Shown: positions 44,828 to 53,473 of the stretch, piece by piece
Numbering within the stretch: position 1 is the first letter of the stretch
Layout: each line of letters opens with the position of its first letter
Origin: Pseudomaricurvus alkylphenolicus
GTDB lineage: Bacteria; Pseudomonadota; Gammaproteobacteria; Pseudomonadales; Cellvibrionaceae
Direction of reading: 5' to 3'
Assembly (NCBI RefSeq): GCF_011683955.1
Contig: NZ_JAAQPI010000001.1
Span: 496,001-560,000 of the forward strand
DNA length: 64,000 bases
Position numbers and translations under genes: made by a program
Notes under the pieces: generated by a model
Database searches by the model: none
The model's input: the letters and a program-made list of their open reading frames with translations, nothing else
Told to the model about the DNA's origin: nothing

Positions 44828-45577
44828 CTAAACGAGCGGACGACCCCCGTCGACAGGAATGATGCAGCCGGTGCTGAATGTCAGCGTCTGAGCCGCAGCC
44901 AAGACAGCATTGGCCACTTCTGACGGTGATGCCAGCCTTTTCAGCGGCGTGTTGTCCACCTGCTGGTCTCGCCACGACGGGTCCAGCCCTCGAACAAACT
45001 CCGTATCCACTAGCCCCGGCGATACGGCAATCACCCGAATGGCGGGCGCCAAGGCACGAGCCAAAGAAAGGGTCATGTTGTTCATGGCTGCCTTTGAGGC
45101 ACAATAAGCGACGTTGCTGCCGTATGCAGTGAGCGCCGCAATTGATGAGATATTGATCACCAGCCCGTCTCCTTGCGCCGCCAGCAATGATCGAAATGCG
45201 CGTACACAGGCGAAAGCACCACGCCAGTTGGTATTAAAAATCTGGTCGATCAGTGCATCATCAAGACCGTCCAAATCTTCGTGAGCGACATAGCGTGTGG
45301 TTCCGGCGTTGTTGACCAAGATATCCAGACGCCCCAATTCCCCGGCAATTTCTACGGCAAGTTGGCTGAGCGCTCCGCTTTCGAGTACCGGCGTCTTCTT
45401 AACGACGTGGCCTTCACCGTGCAATCGCTGACACAGAAGTTGCGCTTTTTCCAGGCTACTGTTGTACCCCACGATGACACGCGCGCCTGCGTTCGCCAAA
45501 GCCAACGAAATGGCCTCCCCCATACCGCCGGTTGCGCCAGTAACAAGCACCACCTTTCCTGACAAATTTTCATGCAT
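44828..45577 (-). CDS. Short-chain dehydrogenase/reductase
   Basis: A 249-residue classical SDR (VVLVTGATGGMGEAISLALA; NNAG; YCASKAAMNNM). Third gene of the unit ABM protein, histidinol-dehydrogenase-like enzyme, SDR; the pair of a COG0141 dehydrogenase and an SDR resembles the partners used for dihydroxypropanesulfonate catabolism (HpsN/HpsO type), but the same set occurs for other diols. The other neighbour (44755) is a terminator. A diol or hydroxyl-ring oxidation is the likely role. Confidence 0.9.
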   Translation of the reverse strand: MHENLSGKVVLVTGATGGMGEAISLALANAGARVIVGYNSSLEKAQLLCQRLHGEGHVVKKTPVLESGALSQLAVEIAGELGRLDILVNNAGTTRYVAHEDLDGLDDALIDQIFNTNWRGAFACVRAFRSLLAAQGDGLVINISSIAALTAYGSNVAYCASKAAMNNMTLSLARALAPAIRVIAVSPGLVDTEFVRGLDPSWRDQQVDNTPLKRLASPSEVANAVLAAAQTLTFSTGCIIPVDGGRPLV

Positions 45578-45670
45578 AGATAAACGGCCAATTTTATGTG
45601 AACAACAAGAACACGCTCCCGGTGCTGTCGACCGGAAGCTGTTTTGTAGAGCGATAGGAAAGGTAGTGCG

Positions 45671-46954
45671 TCAGGCCACTTTGTAGCGCTTAACCCGAAG
45701 ATCGGCCTGCGCCTTGTGGCCCGCAAAGCCCTCCAGCTCGCAGAGGCGAGAACAATACTCGCCAATCTCCACCGTGGCCTGCGGTGTAACGCGCTGGTAG
45801 GTGCAGGTCTTGATAAACTTGCCCACCCACAGACCACCGGTGTAACGGGCCGCTTTACTGGTTGGTAAGGTGTGGTTGGTCCCAATCACTTTATCACCAT
45901 AGGATACATTGGTCTCCGGTCCAAGGAACATCGCCCCAAAGTTGCTCATGTTATCCAGGAAGTAGTCAGGATTCTCCGTCATCACCTGTACATGCTCAAA
46001 CGCTAGATCATCGGCCACTTTAACCATCTCCTCGTAGGAATCGCACACAACCACCTGCCCATAATCTTTCCAGGCTTGCCCCGCAATAGCCGCCGTGGGC
46101 AATGTTTCGAGCTGTCGATCGATTTCGACCATAGTCGCGCGCGCTAGCTGTTCGCTGTTGGTCAGTAAAATGGATGGTGAGTTGGGACCATGCTCGGCCT
46201 GACCAAGAATATCGGTAGCGGCCATCTCGGCATCACAACCAACGTCATCGGCAATGATCAGCGTCTCAGTCGGCCCAGCCAACAGGTCGATACCGACCCG
46301 TCCAAACAATTGGCGTTTGCTTTCTGCGACGAAAGCGTTGCCCGGTCCAACGATCATATCGACAGGTGCAATGGTCTCGGTACCGAGCGCCATCGCGCCA
46401 ACGGCCTGCACGCCGCCAAAACAGTAAATTTCATCGGCACCGGCTAACGCCATGGTTGCGACGATGGCGGGATTGGGCTCGCCGTTAAAAGGTGGGGCAC
46501 AAGCAATCACCCGTTTGACACCTGCGACTTTCGCAGTAGCGACACTCATATGGGCGGAGGCTACCAGAGGGTACTTACCACCCGGGATATAACAACCAAC
46601 GCTGTTAACAGGAATATTCTTGTGCCCCAGGGTTACACCCGGGCGGGTTTCGACTTCGACATCCTGCAAAGACTCGAGCTGAATCCTGGCGAAGTTCTTT
46701 ACCTGCTGCTGCGCGAATTTGATATCACGTACTGTCTCTTCCGCGAGGCTGTCGATACAGGCTTGGATCTGCTCTTGTGACAACCGGAATGTGTTCGGTG
46801 TCCAGTTGTCGAATTTCTCCGACAATTCTCTAACCTTGGCATCACCTTGCTCAGCAATTCCTTGAAGAATGGACTCAACGGTATCACGTACCTGAGAATT
46901 AACCTGAGTAGTAATCTCTTCGGATATACCCTCTTTTAAAAAACGAATCATCAA
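45671..46954 (-). CDS. Histidinol-dehydrogenase-family alcohol dehydrogenase
   Basis: A 427-residue enzyme of the HisD fold. It has [37 protein letters not shown], the segment [14 protein letters not shown] and [10 protein letters not shown] with metal ligand His, and [19 protein letters not shown]. Catabolic members act as zinc-dependent two-step alcohol dehydrogenases (sulfopropanediol 3-dehydrogenase and others) and are not histidine biosynthesis; no his genes are nearby. It follows the ABM gene by 28 bases. Confidence 0.86.
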   Translation of the reverse strand: MMIRFLKEGISEEITTQVNSQVRDTVESILQGIAEQGDAKVRELSEKFDNWTPNTFRLSQEQIQACIDSLAEETVRDIKFAQQQVKNFARIQLESLQDVEVETRPGVTLGHKNIPVNSVGCYIPGGKYPLVASAHMSVATAKVAGVKRVIACAPPFNGEPNPAIVATMALAGADEIYCFGGVQAVGAMALGTETIAPVDMIVGPGNAFVAESKRQLFGRVGIDLLAGPTETLIIADDVGCDAEMAATDILGQAEHGPNSPSILLTNSEQLARATMVEIDRQLETLPTAAIAGQAWKDYGQVVVCDSYEEMVKVADDLAFEHVQVMTENPDYFLDNMSNFGAMFLGPETNVSYGDKVIGTNHTLPTSKAARYTGGLWVGKFIKTCTYQRVTPQATVEIGEYCSRLCELEGFAGHKAQADLRVKRYKVA

Positions 46955-46982
46955 CCAGTATCCTCTCTTTGGTAACGCTAAC

Positions 46983-47369
46983 TCAGCCTAGCGGCTTCAT
47001 TTCTCCCAGGCAGATACCTGGCACTTCGACGGTTTGAAATACGTGAGGAGAAGCCGTTACGCCCTCCGGATAAGCACCCCGAAGACGTTGAAATTCTTCG
47101 TCCATAAACGCATCGCGCAGCGCTGCCGAAGACTCCCAAACGGCATGGTTGATAAACATGTTGGAGCCACCAATCCCTCGATGTAACTGAGTGGAAATAA
47201 AACCCGGTTGGCGCTTCATATAATCAGCATCTTCTGTCCATGCCGCCAGGGTCGCCTCAGCCTTTCCCTCGGGAACCTGGAATACATTGATGAGAACGAT
47301 TGGACCCACGTCTACTTTTAACTGGTCCAGAAAGGAGATTTCTTTATCGAGCTGAACTAACTGTGCCAT
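46983..47369 (-). CDS. Antibiotic-biosynthesis-monooxygenase (ABM) domain protein
   Basis: A 128-residue small ferredoxin-like-fold protein. ATG 47369 follows GAGG by six bases and is preferred over the GTG at 47381. [20 protein letters not shown] and [13 protein letters not shown] with FINHAVWES match the ABM family, whose members are cofactor-free quinol or anthrone oxygenases, heme oxygenases or isomerases. A quinol monooxygenase acting on hydroxyquinol-type rings would fit the regulon. First gene of its operon, with operator 5 about 90 bases upstream. Confidence 0.82.
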   Translation of the reverse strand: MAQLVQLDKEISFLDQLKVDVGPIVLINVFQVPEGKAEATLAAWTEDADYMKRQPGFISTQLHRGIGGSNMFINHAVWESSAALRDAFMDEEFQRLRGAYPEGVTASPHVFQTVEVPGICLGEMKPLG

Positions 47370-47460
47370 CACATACCTCACAACAACATTTACGACGATT
47401 TTAAAGAGAAAGGCCCTGACAATTGAGCCTCTTTCAGCTTATGACAATAACGATCCCATA

Positions 47461-47478
47461 ATGACAGCATACTGTCAA
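47461..47478 (-). promoter_or_regulatory. MarR-type operator 5 (ABM operon)
   Basis: ATGACAGCATACTGTCAA. The intact TTGACA reads on the minus strand, facing the ABM gene; the plus-strand arm is ATGACA. Confidence 0.85.
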
Positions 47479-47611
47479 TATGGGATCGTTAAATTCCGTG
47501 ATGTTCAGACTATGGCTACCTCTAATTTCATAAGCAGACTTCTGCTTATACCTGCAGGAAATTTACCCCAGGCCTCTAGGCCGTATTTGCATAGATTTAC
47601 ATGCACGCATA

Positions 47612-47629
47612 TTGACAGCACACTGTCAA
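47612..47629. promoter_or_regulatory. MarR-type operator 6 (small membrane protein gene)
   Basis: TTGACAGCACACTGTCAA, symmetric form with TTGACA on both strands and one central change (CAC in place of CAT). It lies about 88 bases before the membrane protein gene at 47718. Apart from operators 5 and 6 the 47382-47717 region is empty. Confidence 0.82.
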
Positions 47630-47717
47630 CTTTGAGAGGATTCGTTACACCTTCCCCCCCATGGGTCATGGGTTCCACGAGCCTGCCCGATACTGACACT
47701 CTGTGATGGAGACCAAA

Positions 47718-48185
47718 ATGAAGACAAAACTACACGCAGCCGCTGCAACCCTTGCCTTTTTGATGATTTTTACGTTTTTTAGCTCAACAATCCTTGTGGA
47801 GCTGTTTGGCAGCCCCGATGCCGTTGCCACCGTGAAGCAACTTATCGTCTGGGGAATGGTAATCTTGGTACCGGCAATGGCCATTACCGGTATAACCGGT
47901 AACATACTCGGAAAAACGCGTAGGGGCCCAGTGATTGAACGCAAGAAGAAGCGCATGCCGTTTATCGCCATCAACGGTATTGCGATATTAATGCCCTGCG
48001 CTTTTTACCTTAACGGCATGGCTGCCGACGGCATCTTTGACAGTATGTTCTACGGTGTACAAGTGCTTGAACTGGTTGCAGGCTCCATTAACCTGACCCT
48101 GATGTCCAGGAACCTGATAGACGGCTTGCGGCTGACCGGTAAGTTAAAACCCGCTAGATCTCAGAAAACCGTCGCCAGCAGCTAA
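47718..48185 (+). CDS. Small membrane protein of unknown function
   Basis: A 155-residue protein with four hydrophobic segments (ATLAFLMIFTFFSSTILVEL; LIVWGMVILVPAMAITGIT; MPFIAINGIAILMPCAFYL; VQVLELVAGSINLTLM). The ATG at 47718 follows GGAG by six bases; the GTG at 47703 is a longer alternative. I do not recognise a named family. It is under a MarR operator, so it belongs to the regulon, perhaps as a membrane redox or transport component. Confidence 0.72.
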   Translation: MKTKLHAAAATLAFLMIFTFFSSTILVELFGSPDAVATVKQLIVWGMVILVPAMAITGITGNILGKTRRGPVIERKKKRMPFIAINGIAILMPCAFYLNGMAADGIFDSMFYGVQVLELVAGSINLTLMSRNLIDGLRLTGKLKPARSQKTVASS

Positions 48186-48299
48186 AAGGGATATAGAATC
48201 GATTGAGTTTGGGACAGTCCATCCAAAAACTGATGCCAATATTATGCGATCAAGTTTCTGGATGGGCGTGAACATAGGTGCTCTTCAGCTGGCGTATGT

Positions 48300-48764
48300 T
48301 TAGTTCTCTAGCCGAACACGCAACTCTCTAATGACGTCATGAGCACATTTCAGCTCTTTGGTATCGAGTCCCGCAGCGATGCTGTTGGCCCACTCACACT
48401 GTAACTTTTCGACCTTTTTCAATAAATTTTTTCCTTTGACCGATAACTTCACCAGCTTCGCCCGCTGATGACTGGGATTATCGATCAATACAAGCAATCC
48501 CTCATTGACCAATACATCGACAATACGCTGTACACTCTGTCGCTTCAAGCCCATTTTTCTTGCTATTTGGGAAACGGTCAGCGGCTCCTCCCCTTCCGCC
48601 GCCCCCATCACCTGCCAACGGGCACTGGTTAGCCCCAGTTCACCAACCAGTTCATCGCCTGCGGCGATGATCCGTCCGTTCAATCGGAAAATTTCAAGGA
48701 CTATATCGGTAAATGCAGCCCCACCAGTGGTGTGTTTAATATCAGATTTTTTGTTAGTAGCCAT
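48300..48764 (-). CDS. MarR-family transcriptional regulator (regulon repressor)
   Basis: A 154-residue winged-helix regulator: LTSARWQVMGAAEGEEPLTV, recognition part VSQIARKMGLKRQSVQRIVDVLVNEGLL and wing DNPSHQRAKLVKLSVKG. Helices at both ends form the dimer. MarR proteins bind short palindromes as dimers and release them upon binding phenolic or other ligands. The gene lies within the regulon, and its own upstream palindrome (operator 7) lies only 20 bases from its start, indicating autoregulation. ATG 48764 is used; a GTG at 48773 is possible. The assignment of the palindromes to this protein is by position and typical site size, and is inferred. Confidence 0.9.
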   Translation of the reverse strand: MATNKKSDIKHTTGGAAFTDIVLEIFRLNGRIIAAGDELVGELGLTSARWQVMGAAEGEEPLTVSQIARKMGLKRQSVQRIVDVLVNEGLLVLIDNPSHQRAKLVKLSVKGKNLLKKVEKLQCEWANSIAAGLDTKELKCAHDVIRELRVRLEN

Positions 48765-48782
48765 GATCAGCACAGTAATAAA

Positions 48783-48800
48783 ATATCAGCATGCTGTCAA
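48783..48800 (-). promoter_or_regulatory. MarR-type operator 7 (autoregulatory)
   Basis: Half-degenerate copy: ATCAGCATGCTGTCAA at 48785-48800. The intact TTGACA faces the marR gene on the minus strand; the other arm reads TATCAG. Confidence 0.75.
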
Positions 48801-48888
48801 TATTGAAGAAGAAAGGGCAGATAGGAAGGGAAAAGACCAACACCGCCATGATCGTAACTGTAGCGGGTTGGCCATACAGAAAACTGGC

Positions 48889-49437
48889 CTATGCCTGGCT
48901 CAATTCATCGGTAATCTCGGTCCAACGGTACAGTTCCAAGTTGACCTTGGGGTGCTCCGTACCACAACTGTTGCAATGTCGATCGGCGCTTGAGGCATTG
49001 AAAGCCTCGCAGGCGCGTTGATACCCCTGTTGTGGCAGTTCAATCGCGGTGTCCCAAATCTCCCTTTTAAGTTCCTCACCACAATTGTCGCAGTACCATG
49101 CAACACCTTCTAATCCGGCGTTTTCCGCCTTGTAACGGTACTGCACAGATTCCTCGCTGGGAGTATAGCGGTGCGGCGTTCCGGCTGGCAGGTACACATG
49201 GTCACCTGGTTTCACATCGTGATACAACATCGCAGAATCCTTCAATTCCAGCGTGCCATACCCTGTCATCTGCGCGAGAACCGTGTCTTTTTGACAAATC
49301 AGGTAAAACGGCTGCTGATGATTACTCCGACTCAGATGCATCTGCGGATCGATACCCGCTGTTAATATCGGATACTCATCATACTCGCTGCATTTGGCGC
49401 CTTCTTTAAAGGTATTGAATCTTCTCTTTCGTGCCAT
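48889..49437 (-). CDS. Cupin with C-terminal CxxC pair, 3-hydroxyanthranilate dioxygenase-like (degenerate active site)
   Basis: A 182-residue protein, start at ATG 49437 which overlaps the upstream gene's TGA by one base. The fold pattern (cupin core, then YCDNCGEE and CNSCGTEHPKV) matches bacterial 3-hydroxyanthranilate 3,4-dioxygenase, whose C-terminal rubredoxin-like iron site has two CxxC motifs. The core Fe site looks altered: the segment NHQQPFYLI has Gln where the catalytic Glu of EFFYQ should be, while LPAGTPHRY keeps the third ligand His. It may be the non-catalytic half of a heteromer with the gene just upstream. Confidence 0.78.
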   Translation of the reverse strand: MARKRRFNTFKEGAKCSEYDEYPILTAGIDPQMHLSRSNHQQPFYLICQKDTVLAQMTGYGTLELKDSAMLYHDVKPGDHVYLPAGTPHRYTPSEESVQYRYKAENAGLEGVAWYCDNCGEELKREIWDTAIELPQQGYQRACEAFNASSADRHCNSCGTEHPKVNLELYRWTEITDELSQA

Positions 49438-50168
49438 CACTTAATCTCCGATGAAACCTGATCCGCCCGCTTTTTACCGGTTAGCCCATTGAACTCAAAG
49501 TAGCTCTTCAGGCTTTGGTCAACACACCAGGCGTTAGTCATGTAATTGTCCCACTGCCACACGCCGATATTAAATGGCTCGTTCACAGTGCCGCAGTTAT
49601 CGCAAGTCCGCAGCTCCACGTTGGCGTTGAATTCCTGCGCGCCTGCGCCACACTCCATAATTGTGCCCAATGGGCCAAAGTATCCCCCAGGTACACCTGT
49701 GGACTCAGCGTAGTTTTCAACAGCATCAAATTTGCGATCAAGTAATACATGCTGGCATTCCGCGCAGTTGAGAGTAAATGCTTCCTGTTGCTTCACACCC
49801 TGCTCTGACTGGCGTTGGGTCACAACGATGAGAATGTATGAATTGGGGTCATCCTGCATAAAAGAGCCCACCACGTGGCTTTTGTCACCTACATGCACAT
49901 CTCCCGGCCGCATGCCCGTTCCCTCCGAAGCGAACACGACAGCCACCTCATCAACTGTGTTGAAGTGCTGAAACACACCTCCCAAAGCATCGCTGCCGCC
50001 ACGCATAATACTGGCGCAAGGCGCAATACAACCTTCAGAGATGTAAGGGAACAGGGGCGTCAGTGCGGAGTTAATGGTACGGGACGCTTCGAACGCATTT
50101 ACCTTTAACGACGGTTTTTGTCGGTCAGGCGGCGGTATTGTAAGCGCAGTATGAATATTGTGAGACAT
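49437..50168 (-). CDS. Cupin with CxxC motifs, 3-hydroxyanthranilate dioxygenase-like (intact active site)
   Basis: A 243-residue protein and first gene of its operon. VFQHFNTVDEVAVVF has His and Glu six residues apart, the same spacing as the first two iron ligands of 3-hydroxyanthranilate dioxygenase; VHVGDKSHVVGSF provides a possible third His. Two C-terminal CxxC-type pairs (CAECQH; CDNCGTV) suggest a second iron site. It likely opens an aminophenol or hydroquinol-type ring with O2. Coupled to the smaller cupin by a TGATG junction; the two are 95 bases below operator 8. Confidence 0.78.
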   Translation of the reverse strand: MSHNIHTALTIPPPDRQKPSLKVNAFEASRTINSALTPLFPYISEGCIAPCASIMRGGSDALGGVFQHFNTVDEVAVVFASEGTGMRPGDVHVGDKSHVVGSFMQDDPNSYILIVVTQRQSEQGVKQQEAFTLNCAECQHVLLDRKFDAVENYAESTGVPGGYFGPLGTIMECGAGAQEFNANVELRTCDNCGTVNEPFNIGVWQWDNYMTNAWCVDQSLKSYFEFNGLTGKKRADQVSSEIK

Positions 50169-50262
50169 TGCAATTACCTCTGTTTAAGTTGGCTTTAGGG
50201 GAATTTGATCAGATGGTGGGAATATCAACCACGTGCTAAAGCATGTGATCTACGTTAACCAA

Positions 50263-50280
50263 TTGACAGCGTGCTGTCAA
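50263..50280. promoter_or_regulatory. MarR-type operator 8 (cupin operon)
   Basis: TTGACAGCGTGCTGTCAA, perfect palindrome, TTGACA on both strands. It lies 95 bases upstream of the cupin pair. Confidence 0.86.
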
Positions 50281-50397
50281 ATAACCGTTCGAGAATAAGC
50301 CTTTTCAAGAGGTGAGATAAGAACGGAAAACCGTCTCTTTAGGCATATGAGCTATTTTGAGGCGGGCGTTAATAACCCAATAATATTGACTCTCTTA

Positions 50398-50415
50398 TTG
50401 ACAGCATACTGTCAA
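50398..50415. promoter_or_regulatory. MarR-type operator 9 (TonB receptor 50579)
   Basis: TTGACAGCATACTGTCAA, identical to operator 4. TCTGAT at 50421-50426 sits 17 bases beyond the plus-strand TTGACA and could be the -10 box of the receptor gene. The rest of the 410-base divergent region has no visible gene. Confidence 0.88.
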
Positions 50416-50578
50416 TATGGTCTGATGTTAACTACCGCAGAGCACTCTCCAGTGCAGGTATTTGGCGAGTGCTTATTTAAAATCCCTATAAGAAATATTA
50501 AACCTGAGATCATTCATTAATCGGCATCGCGCGGTAAGACCGGAATGACCATGGCATCAACAGTAGAGGCAGAGCAAT

Positions 50579-52831
50579 ATGCGTTGCAATTATAAAAAAT
50601 CGTTTAAAAGAAATTCAACATGGCTGCTTTTGGCGCCAGTGGTTGCCACGTTGGCTCAAACAACCAGCGTCTCGGCATTTGAGCTTGAGGAAATCATAGT
50701 TACCGCACAAAAGCGCGAAACCAGCTTGCAGGATACACCCATTGCTATATCGGCGTTTTCGGGCGATGGTCTCGAAGAATTGGGTATTGAGAACGCGGAA
50801 GATCTGACGCGTTTTGTGCCAGGGGCGGACTTTTCCACAAACGGTGGGGCTGTTGCCATCACCATTAGGGGCGTTGGCAGTGACGGATTAGCACAACCGA
50901 AAGACGACCCTTCGGTAGCGGCCCACCTCGACGGAATTTATCTTGCGCGACAAGCTTCCTTATCCGCCATGTTCTACGACATTGAACGCGTCGAGGTCTT
51001 ACGGGGACCACAGGGTACTCTATATGGCCGTAACGCCACCGGAGGCTCTCTCAACATCATCACGAAGAAACCCTCCGATGAACTTGAAGGTGCGATCGAC
51101 TTTTCAATTGGCAATTATGGAACGCGCCAAGTCAAGGGCATGCTCAATACGCCCTTGGTAGAGGATAAGCTCAATCTGCGCATGTCAGCCCTCTTCAACC
51201 GGCATGACGGTTACTCAACCGAATTAAACGAACTCTACAACGATCCGGACGATGCGGACGAGAAAGCCTACCGAGCCAAGCTTTCCTGGCAGGTTTCCGA
51301 CGATCTCAGCATCGACTTCGGGGCCAGCCTCTATGAATCGGATGCGGTAGGCCCCAACCGTACTGCGGCAGACACTACCAGCTTAATCGGTGTGACCGAT
51401 ATAAATGGCAACGTCTACGGAGGTGTAACCGGCGCCATTATTTTCGATCCGGCTGAAACCGCTAACGCGCTTGGAGATTCGCGCATTGCAACCGACGAAC
51501 GCACCTCCATGAGCGCCTTTGAGCAGAGCATGCTGATCGAGAGCGACACCTATACCATGGAGATCGAGTGGAAAATCAACGAGGCCCTAACGCTCAAGTC
51601 TCTCACCGGCTACACCGAATTTGCCCAGGATTCCCGGGACACCTCCTTGCAATACGTGGCAGATCCATTGCTCAATGCCACCTTTGACTATGTCACCGAA
51701 TCTGAGTCATTTACGGAAGAACTGAATCTTAGCTATGAAGCAGACAACCTCAAGGTAACCACGGGTCTCTTCTATTTCAGTGACGAGGGCACCAATGATT
51801 TCAGTGAAGTGCCCGGCGATCCCTCCCATTCGTTGACCATCTATTCGTTGCAGGAGGTAGAAAACGAGTCCTTTGCCGCCTATCTTGAGGGTACTTACTA
51901 CCTCAACGACAATCTTTCGATCACCACCGGCGTCAGGTACACCGATGAAAGCAAAGAGGGAGGAAGTGTTACCGATGTATCCCTGGCCGGCCCATTTGGC
52001 TTTATCGCTCCCACCTATGAATTGATAGCCGAATACGACGAGGAGTCCATCGACTACAAAATAGGCTTAGAATGGACGCCCAATGAAAATATCTTGGTTT
52101 ACGCCAGCTATTCAACCGCCTTTAAATCCGGCGGATTTAATACCGGTGCCCCTATCAACCTTACATACGAGCCCGAAGAAATAGACGCAATACAAGCGGG
52201 TATTAAATCCACTTGGCTCGACGGTCACCTCCAGGCCAATCTGGCAGCCTTTTCTTATGACTACCAAAACCTACAGGTGACTCAGGTATTGGGCGTCTCA
52301 CTGGAAACGCAAAATGTCTCCGATGCCGAAATCACCGGCCTAGAACTGGAGCTTCAAGCCGCCCCTACGGAATCGATCCTACTGAGGGCGTTTGCCACCA
52401 TCACAGATTCCGAATACCAAGATGCGGTAATCAGTGACATTCTGGATATAGATGCCTTCGGTGGCAACGTGTATGGCGAAATCGACATCTCCGGCAATCC
52501 ATTGCGTTTTACCCCGGATTATACGCTGGGTATTTCCGGTGCCTATACCATCTCAGCGTTTGGCGGTGAGATAACGTCACAGCTCAATGTATATTGGCAG
52601 GATGACTCCTACGCACGACCACACGGCTTGGAAGTTGACCGGATCGACGCCTATACCCGCACAGACGTCAGTATTCGCTATGACTCCGGTCAAGAGAACT
52701 ACTACATCGAAGCATATGGGCGAAACCTCGAGGACGAAACTGTATTGTCGGCTCGTTTTGTCAACCCGACTCATACCGTGGAGTACAAACCACCTCGCAC
52801 CTATGGCCTGAGTGTTGGCTACAATTTCTGA
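50579..52831 (+). CDS. TonB-dependent outer-membrane receptor, MarR-regulated
   Basis: A 750-residue receptor. N-terminal signal-type segment to about VSAFE, TonB-box-like LEEIIVTAQKRETSLQ, plug with DDPSVAAHLDGIYLAR and VLRGPQGTLYGRNATGGSLN, barrel ending in SVGYNF. It is the second receptor within the regulon (the other is 42554), so the regulon probably handles two substrates or a substrate and a metal complex. Preceded by operator 9; its ribosome site is weak (GAGGCAGAG). Confidence 0.94.
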   Translation: MRCNYKKSFKRNSTWLLLAPVVATLAQTTSVSAFELEEIIVTAQKRETSLQDTPIAISAFSGDGLEELGIENAEDLTRFVPGADFSTNGGAVAITIRGVGSDGLAQPKDDPSVAAHLDGIYLARQASLSAMFYDIERVEVLRGPQGTLYGRNATGGSLNIITKKPSDELEGAIDFSIGNYGTRQVKGMLNTPLVEDKLNLRMSALFNRHDGYSTELNELYNDPDDADEKAYRAKLSWQVSDDLSIDFGASLYESDAVGPNRTAADTTSLIGVTDINGNVYGGVTGAIIFDPAETANALGDSRIATDERTSMSAFEQSMLIESDTYTMEIEWKINEALTLKSLTGYTEFAQDSRDTSLQYVADPLLNATFDYVTESESFTEELNLSYEADNLKVTTGLFYFSDEGTNDFSEVPGDPSHSLTIYSLQEVENESFAAYLEGTYYLNDNLSITTGVRYTDESKEGGSVTDVSLAGPFGFIAPTYELIAEYDEESIDYKIGLEWTPNENILVYASYSTAFKSGGFNTGAPINLTYEPEEIDAIQAGIKSTWLDGHLQANLAAFSYDYQNLQVTQVLGVSLETQNVSDAEITGLELELQAAPTESILLRAFATITDSEYQDAVISDILDIDAFGGNVYGEIDISGNPLRFTPDYTLGISGAYTISAFGGEITSQLNVYWQDDSYARPHGLEVDRIDAYTRTDVSIRYDSGQENYYIEAYGRNLEDETVLSARFVNPTHTVEYKPPRTYGLSVGYNF

Positions 52832-52858
52832 TATGGCCTAACTTACCAACAAGTACGC

Positions 52859-52900
52859 ACTCACTATGGCGGTGCTGATCCCGGCATCATCATAGTGAGT
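52859..52900 (+). terminator. Possible terminator hairpin after the TonB receptor
   Basis: ACTCACTATG at 52859-52868 pairs perfectly with CATAGTGAGT at 52891-52900, with a 22-base loop. It starts 28 bases after the receptor stop. Loop is long and the T-run weak (GGTTTCTT), so this call is tentative. Confidence 0.5.
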
Positions 52901-53078
52901 GGTTTCTTGGATTCCATTTTTAATTACAGTTCGGGATAGATTGCGAATTCGAAGCACATTAAGCGGTTCAAACTCGGTTTGCGGTTTATGAAATTCAACC
53001 ATACCATCTCCACCAACTATTTTCGATTTCGTACGTATGCCACCTTAATCCAGACAGCACAACCTAACACCCTTTTCT
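52901..53078. other. Intergenic, no gene seen
   Basis: Roughly 180 bases before the integrase-like relic; nothing recognisable. Between 53187 and 53473 I likewise see no convincing gene. Confidence 0.4.
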
Positions 53079-53186
53079 TCAATCCAGAATTTCTGAAATG
53101 TGATGCGATTTCTTGTTGTAGTAGACCATTAGCCGGCGAATATCCTTGTATCCGATGACACGAGCCAAATCCTTCACTTTCAACTT
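53079..53186 (-). pseudogene. Possible relic of a tyrosine recombinase C-terminus
   Basis: The minus strand reads KLKVKDLARVIGYKDIRRLM followed by VYYKKSHHISEILD and a stop. This resembles the end of phage-type integrases (pattern LxRVIGHKDxRxLxxYY with the catalytic His and Tyr; here the His of GHKD is Tyr). Upstream on the same strand stops appear, so it is not an intact gene. The similarity is short and read by eye. Confidence 0.4.
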
Positions 53187-53473
53187 CTGCGCTCATTGAG
53201 TCGTTCCCTTCTGCTAAGATTTCTTAAACGACAAGCCATCTAGGCACTTCAGTAACCGCACCGCCTCCGTCCACAGAGGAACGGTCCAGGGATGGCAGTT
53301 TTAATCCGCATTGAATAAACCGTACACTTCTTGAAATCAATGTCATACGCGGGAAAGGAAAATGAAAATGAAGTCTTGCGTGCTGCAGAAAATTCAGCAG
53401 CAAGTCCGTTCCGGACCCACCCCGGGACACCAACTCGCCGGCGGCACGGGCCAGTGCACCGTGCCAGCGGCGG

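Noticed and set aside
45671-46954. Reading the HisD-like gene as histidine biosynthesis hisD
   Set aside because: No his genes nearby, MarR-type control and catabolic neighbours favour the catabolic alcohol dehydrogenase branch.
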